Source: Micrococcaceae bacterium UBA3381 (lineage in GTDB: Bacteria; Actinomycetota; Actinomycetes; Actinomycetales; Micrococcaceae). Taken from it: DNA of 9,204 bases. Where the stretch lies: contig DEPX01000119.1 in NCBI GenBank assembly GCA_002358975.1, positions 1-9,204 on the forward strand, read 5' to 3'. The notes under the pieces were generated by a model that worked only from the letters and a program-made list of their open reading frames with translations, searched no databases and was not told the origin of the DNA. The position numbers and the translations under genes are program-made. This document shows, in pieces, positions 5,818 through 9,204 of the stretch (within the stretch, counting starts at the first letter, position 1; every line of letters starts with the position of its first letter).

Positions 5818-7456
5818 AACTACTCATGCGGTAGACAATCAGCCACCGCCACGCATTGGCATCAATGAATTTCTTGAAAACCCAGCCCTAGTTGAAGCTG
5901 TCGCAACATTTATTCCCGATGCGGATCAACAGACTCTAGAAGAAATCGGAACCCACGTCGGCACGGGTCCATTCCAACACGATGCCCACATCGTCAACAC
6001 CCAGACCCCGGTGCTTGAAACTCATGATCGGTGGGGACATCGAATTGATCATATTGAATTTCATCCGGCCTATCACGACATCATGCAGGCCTCATTAAGT
6101 TATGGCAACCATAGCTTTGGTTGGACCACGCACTCCATAGGTGCCAATGCGGAGCGTGCAGCCCGGTTTGCTTTATTTGCTCAAATTGAACCCGGTCATG
6201 CATGTCCGGTCTCTATGACACACGCGGCGGTGCCTTCGCTAATTGGCACCGATCTGGAAGCGTTTTGGCTACCGAAACTCACCAATACTGCTTATGACCC
6301 ACGTCTGATCGATCCGGCTGAAAAACAGGCCGTGACTTTTGGCATGGCGATGACCGAAAAACAGGGCGGCTCCGATGTGCGTGCAAACTCGACGGTCGCC
6401 GAACCGGTCGATGACCATTATTTACTTACCGGCCATAAGTGGTTTTGCTCTGCTCCGCAATCTGATGCTTTCCTTGTATTGGCACAATTGCCACAAGGCG
6501 TCAGCTGTTTTCTAGTGCCAAGAGTCTTGCCAGGTGGCGACCGGAACCCATTTTTCATTCAGCGTTTGAAAGACAAACTAGGTAATAAGTCAAATGCCTC
6601 ATCCGAAATCGAACTCAATCACACACATGGCTGGTTGGTTGGTGAGCCAGGTGGGGGCGTGCGTACCATAATTGAAATGGTGGCTCGTACGCGGTTGGAC
6701 TGCGTTATCGGGTCAACGGCTGGCATGCGACAATCTGTCGCTGAAGCGGCCTGGCACGCTCGCAGCCGGAATGCATTTGGTGGCACGCTGAGCAATCAAC
6801 CGCTCATGCAAGCTGTGCTGGCTGATCTGCAGTTAGAATCCGAAGCTGCAACTTGGACAATGATGCACCTGGCAGCTGCTCACGATGACGATACGACCGA
6901 TGGAAAAGCGTTTCGGCGCATCGCCACCGCACTTGCCAAATACTGGATCTGTAAACGCGGCCCCAATCATGCTTATGAAGCCCTGGAATGCCTTGGCGGC
7001 AATGGTTACGTTGAGGACTTTCCGCTGGCACGCCGGTATCGGGAACAACCTGTCCTGGCGGTATGGGAAGGTTCCGGCAACGTTATTGTTCTTGATGTGC
7101 TCAGGGCAATGGGCAAAGATCCGCGAAGCGCCAAACAGCTGCTGGTCTTTTTTGAAAGTGCACTTGGCCAGAACGCAATATATGATGCCCACTACGAAAC
7201 TTTGGCCTCAGAAACCCAGCAGGCCCTTGCCGTTATTGCATCGCAGGATGCCTTGGCAAGCGCCCAGCTCCAACAACGCGGCAGAGTTCTGGTTGAACAG
7301 TTAGCGGTAACATTACAAGCTGCAGTGCTATTGAGGCACGCACCGGCCGAAATCGCCGAAGCATTCATTCTCGCTCGCCTAAGCGACCAACGAGGTATGC
7401 AATATGGTGCACTGCCAGATGGCGTCGCTATTGATGCCCTTATCGCCCGTGCCTAG
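5801..7456 (+). CDS. AidB-like acyl-CoA dehydrogenase
   Basis: FAD-dependent acyl-CoA dehydrogenase of 551 residues, close to the 541 of Escherichia coli AidB and longer than ordinary family members (about 380-400). AidB-type signatures are MAMTEKQGGSDVRANST (182-198), VARTRLDCVIGSTAGMRQ (294-311), ECLGGNGYVEDFPLARRYRE (396-415) and AVWEGSGNVIVLDVLRAM (420-437). Glu423 sits where the catalytic base is expected. The protein keeps the extended N-terminal region and an extra C-terminal helical region of the AidB group. GGAGG lies 6 bases before the ATG, inside the end of the TetR gene. E. coli AidB belongs to the alkylation-damage (Ada) response and binds DNA. Here the neighbours are a TetR regulator and an acyl-CoA synthetase, with no ada, alkA or alkB in view, so a role in acid catabolism is more likely. 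Substrate unknown. Confidence 0.92.
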   Translation: MTTFPETTHAVDNQPPPRIGINEFLENPALVEAVATFIPDADQQTLEEIGTHVGTGPFQHDAHIVNTQTPVLETHDRWGHRIDHIEFHPAYHDIMQASLSYGNHSFGWTTHSIGANAERAARFALFAQIEPGHACPVSMTHAAVPSLIGTDLEAFWLPKLTNTAYDPRLIDPAEKQAVTFGMAMTEKQGGSDVRANSTVAEPVDDHYLLTGHKWFCSAPQSDAFLVLAQLPQGVSCFLVPRVLPGGDRNPFFIQRLKDKLGNKSNASSEIELNHTHGWLVGEPGGGVRTIIEMVARTRLDCVIGSTAGMRQSVAEAAWHARSRNAFGGTLSNQPLMQAVLADLQLESEAATWTMMHLAAAHDDDTTDGKAFRRIATALAKYWICKRGPNHAYEALECLGGNGYVEDFPLARRYREQPVLAVWEGSGNVIVLDVLRAMGKDPRSAKQLLVFFESALGQNAIYDAHYETLASETQQALAVIASQDALASAQLQQRGRVLVEQLAVTLQAAVLLRHAPAEIAEAFILARLSDQRGMQYGALPDGVAIDALIARA

Positions 7457-8061
7457 TCCGCGTTCTCGGAAAAGAGTTCTTCGGTATCAAACGGTTCGAC
7501 ACCCAGCACATCGTTGAGCTCCGAATCGTCCACAGTGATGCTGACATCCGTTACATCGGCCGTCAGAGCTGCAGTGCCATACAGTTGTGCTTGAATGCGG
7601 TAGGTTTCGCAATCGCTTCGGGTAACGACGTCACCGGATAACTCCACAGTGACAGCATCGCGCTCGGTCTCCACGGATTCCAATGTGAGTGTCTCTGACG
7701 GCGTCAAAGAGTTAATCACTGCCGGATCGCCGTGATTGTACTGCGAATCGGTTAATAGGAAATCGATGGCATCGCCAATATGTTCTTCAGTGGTTTCAGC
7801 CTGGGTGGGCACTGTATTGATGGTGACTAACGTATCGGAACACCCAAAGGTGACGCCGTCGACGCCGTCCGGGAAGGTGCCAGATTCGGCAACCATGTTG
7901 ACTTGTAGCGACTGAAAATCGTCGTCGGGATCCGGGGCAGGTGAGCCTAGGATGTCGTCGGTATTTGAGTCAGCCGAGGTATCAGCGTTTGGGAAGAGTC
8001 CACAGCCCGTCAGCAAAAGTGCGGATGCGGCAAGTGCTACGAGAGCTGGTGGGTATTTCAA
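7453..8061 (-). CDS. GerMN-domain-like lipoprotein
   Basis: Predicted secreted lipoprotein of 202 residues. The N-terminus (MKYPPALVALAASALLLTGC) has a hydrophobic signal segment and the lipobox LTGC with lipidated Cys20. A flexible Asp/Ser-rich linker follows to about residue 50. Residues about 68-185 resemble a GerMN domain: a DAIDFLLTD helix region, AVINSLTPSETLTLESVETE and the strand motif AVTVELSGDV (136-145). Two cysteines (74 and 151) could form a disulfide. GerMN domains occur in spore germination proteins but also in cell-envelope lipoproteins of non-sporulating actinobacteria; the molecular role here is unknown. No ATG or GTG fits. The TTG at 8061 is chosen because AGGAG lies 7 bases upstream; a TTG at 8082 would add seven residues without a binding site. 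Its stop codon overlaps that of the convergent dehydrogenase within CTAG. Confidence 0.8.
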   Translation of the reverse strand: MKYPPALVALAASALLLTGCGLFPNADTSADSNTDDILGSPAPDPDDDFQSLQVNMVAESGTFPDGVDGVTFGCSDTLVTINTVPTQAETTEEHIGDAIDFLLTDSQYNHGDPAVINSLTPSETLTLESVETERDAVTVELSGDVVTRSDCETYRIQAQLYGTAALTADVTDVSITVDDSELNDVLGVEPFDTEELFSENAD

Positions 8062-8068
8062 ATTAGGA

Positions 8069-8073
8069 CTCCT
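8069..8073 (-). promoter_or_regulatory. Ribosome binding site deciding a TTG start of the lipoprotein gene
   Basis: On the minus strand AGGAG is followed by TCCTAAT and TTG at 8061. This places an ideal Shine-Dalgarno site before a non-ATG start. The resulting signal peptide is also of ordinary length. Confidence 0.65.
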
Positions 8074-8112
8074 ACGGGCCAAAAATGGCTACGCAAATTG
8101 TCTTTGCCTGTG

Positions 8113-8118
8113 ATTGTA
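8113..8118 (-). promoter_or_regulatory. Possible -10 box for the lipoprotein gene
   Basis: TACAAT on the minus strand matches the -10 consensus at five of six positions and lies about 50 bases upstream of the TTG start. No good -35 box is visible at 16-18 bases. Actinobacterial promoters often have weak -35 elements, so this is only a candidate. Confidence 0.3.
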
Positions 8119-8172
8119 GCGTGGATTGTTCGCTGTGCTGGTTAAACATTCGGTACATGCGCCCGGGTGGCT

Positions 8173-8183
8173 TAGAATATAAA
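8173..8183 (+). promoter_or_regulatory. Possible -10 region for the mevalonate kinase gene
   Basis: The AT-rich run TAGAATATAAA contains two overlapping near-consensus -10 boxes (TAGAAT and TATAAA) and lies about 40-50 bases upstream of the ATG at 8223, on the divergent side of the intergenic region. A matching -35 box is not evident. Only position and composition support it. Confidence 0.3.
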
Positions 8184-8222
8184 GTTCAGATTTGTTTTGA
8201 CTTTGAGGTTTCTTAACTACCG

Positions 8223-9204
8223 ATGAGACATGGTGCACCACACGGTGATGTTTCTGGGTCGAATCCGCAGCGGATCGATGCTGGATATGAGCAACCGCTA
8301 ACCGGGCGGGATCGGTTTGCCGACCCGCTTTTGGGCGGCGGCGTAGGTAAGGTAGCCGGCAATGCAGTGGAAACCGGTTTGGGCTCAGCTCACGGTAAAG
8401 CCATTTTGTTAGGTGAGCATTCGGTGGTGTACGGTGCCCCGGCCATTGTGTTACCACTTTTGGATTTGCAAGCTACCGCTTCGATTCGGCGTGCTCGGCG
8501 CGGGTATATCACTTCAGATTTATATACGGGCCCCTTGGATGCTGCTCCGGCCCACATGGAGCCTGTGCTCACGTCGCTGCGGGAATCGGCTGAACAGCTT
8601 GATGTGCGCGCGGACCGGGTGGAACTGACCTTGCGCTCGACTATCCCATTTGAGCGCGGCTTGGGTTCATCGGCGGCGACATCTGCGGCCGTAGTGCGTG
8701 CGGTAGCTAATCTGGCAGGCGTTCGCTTGAGTGCGGCCCAAACGCATGCACTGGTTCAACAGGCTGAGCACGTGGCTCACGGTACTTCATCGGGGCTAGA
8801 CGCCCACGCGGTGCAATCGATGACGCCGCTGCGTTTCCAGCAGGGCAAGCCTACGACGGTCAAAGTCGCTGATAAATTTACTTTCGTTATTGCTGACACC
8901 GGTACTTCGGGGTCAACCGCGGCTGCCGTTGATGGTGTCAGTATGCTGCGAGACATTCAATCCCGCGTGGTGGACCGGGTCGTGGAAGACCTTGCGAATT
9001 TGACCGACGACGTCGTCTATTCCCTGGGCATTGGGGACCCGATTCGTGTCGGCCAATCGATGCACGAGGCGCATTCGCTGCTTGCCTATCTGGGTGTCTC
9101 CTCGCCGGCACTGGACGCCGTGGTTGCCGCGGCCTTAGAGGCCGGCGCCTATGGGGCAAAACTGACCGGCTCTGGATTGGGCGGTTGCGTTTTAGCCGTG
9201 GTCC
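8223..9204 (+). CDS. mvk: Mevalonate kinase (GHMP kinase family; 3' end outside the window)
   Basis: ATP-dependent phosphorylation of mevalonate in the cytoplasmic mevalonate route to isopentenyl diphosphate. 327 codons are visible before the right edge. All three GHMP kinase motifs are present: motif 1 AHGKAILLGEHSVVYG (56-71), motif 2 FERGLGSSAATSAAV (143-157, the ATP phosphate-binding loop), and motif 3 GAKLTGSGLGGC (311-322). SSGLDAHAV carries Asp193 at the expected catalytic-base position, and Lys59 lies in motif 1. The AHGK...GEHSVVYG form is typical of mevalonate kinase rather than the diphosphomevalonate or phosphomevalonate enzymes. The frame is bounded by TAA at 8214, so ATG at 8223 is the most upstream start. 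It gives about 55 residues before motif 1, longer than usual, and no strong ribosome binding site is close. GTG at 8367 would give a conventional N-terminus. Further mevalonate genes probably follow beyond the window. Confidence 0.9.
   Translation, partial: MRHGAPHGDVSGSNPQRIDAGYEQPLTGRDRFADPLLGGGVGKVAGNAVETGLGSAHGKAILLGEHSVVYGAPAIVLPLLDLQATASIRRARRGYITSDLYTGPLDAAPAHMEPVLTSLRESAEQLDVRADRVELTLRSTIPFERGLGSSAATSAAVVRAVANLAGVRLSAAQTHALVQQAEHVAHGTSSGLDAHAVQSMTPLRFQQGKPTTVKVADKFTFVIADTGTSGSTAAAVDGVSMLRDIQSRVVDRVVEDLANLTDDVVYSLGIGDPIRVGQSMHEAHSLLAYLGVSSPALDAVVAAALEAGAYGAKLTGSGLGGCVLAVV

Noticed and set aside
5801..7456. Annotation of the AidB-like protein as a DNA alkylation repair protein
   Set aside because: Family resemblance is real, but no alkylation-response genes are present and the neighbours indicate acyl-CoA metabolism.
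8088..8120. Nested dyad (GCTAC GCAAA ... TTTGC ... GTAGC) upstream of the lipoprotein gene
   Set aside because: Only two 5-bp arms with an asymmetric 8-base interruption; could be chance, and no regulator is encoded nearby to explain it.
8151..8222. Possible tRNA-like or small RNA element in the divergent intergenic region
   Set aside because: No cloverleaf pairing or T-loop sequence can be built; the region is better explained as promoter and leader sequence.
8089..8572. Minus-strand open frames opposite the start of mevalonate kinase
   Set aside because: They overlap a gene with three clear GHMP kinase motifs and contain nothing recognisable.

Overview
The window looks like ordinary chromosome from an actinobacterium of moderate GC content, most likely a Micrococcales/Micrococcaceae-type organism. 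This placement is inferred from gene style: an FCD-type GntR regulator, a FAH-RraA fusion, a GerMN-like lipoprotein, use of TTG starts and a mevalonate pathway kinase. No RNA gene or other species marker is present to settle it. I see no transposase, phage gene, CRISPR array, tRNA or rRNA.

Region 1 (1-3257, minus strand) is an aromatic catabolism operon read right to left. A two-domain FAH + RraA-like enzyme comes first, overlaps a GntR/FCD regulator by one base (TAATG), and is followed 19 bases later by an aldehyde dehydrogenase that runs off the left edge and resembles 5-carboxymethyl-2-hydroxymuconate semialdehyde dehydrogenase (HpaE). Together they suggest the lower homoprotocatechuate (4-hydroxyphenylacetate) meta-cleavage pathway. 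HpaE would oxidise the ring-cleavage semialdehyde, the FAH domain would decarboxylate or isomerise the product, and the RraA-like domain could do a later decarboxylation or aldol cleavage. A perfect 18-bp palindrome 48 bp upstream of the operon is the obvious operator for the GntR protein.

Region 2 (3258-3566) has no gene. It holds that palindrome and a separate long hairpin (3461-3512) in the 3' flank of the next gene.

Region 3 (3567-7456) is a divergent acyl-CoA cluster. An acyl-CoA synthetase is on the minus strand. A TetR regulator is on the plus strand and overlaps an AidB-like acyl-CoA dehydrogenase by 17 bases. A 16-bp dyad lies between the divergent starts. The simplest reading is a TetR-controlled module that activates a carboxylic acid as its CoA thioester and then oxidises it; the substrate cannot be read from the sequence.

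Region 4 (7453-9204) contains a small GerMN-like lipoprotein on the minus strand, whose stop codon overlaps that of the dehydrogenase, and, divergent from it, mevalonate kinase, which runs off the right edge and points to mevalonate-dependent isoprenoid synthesis.
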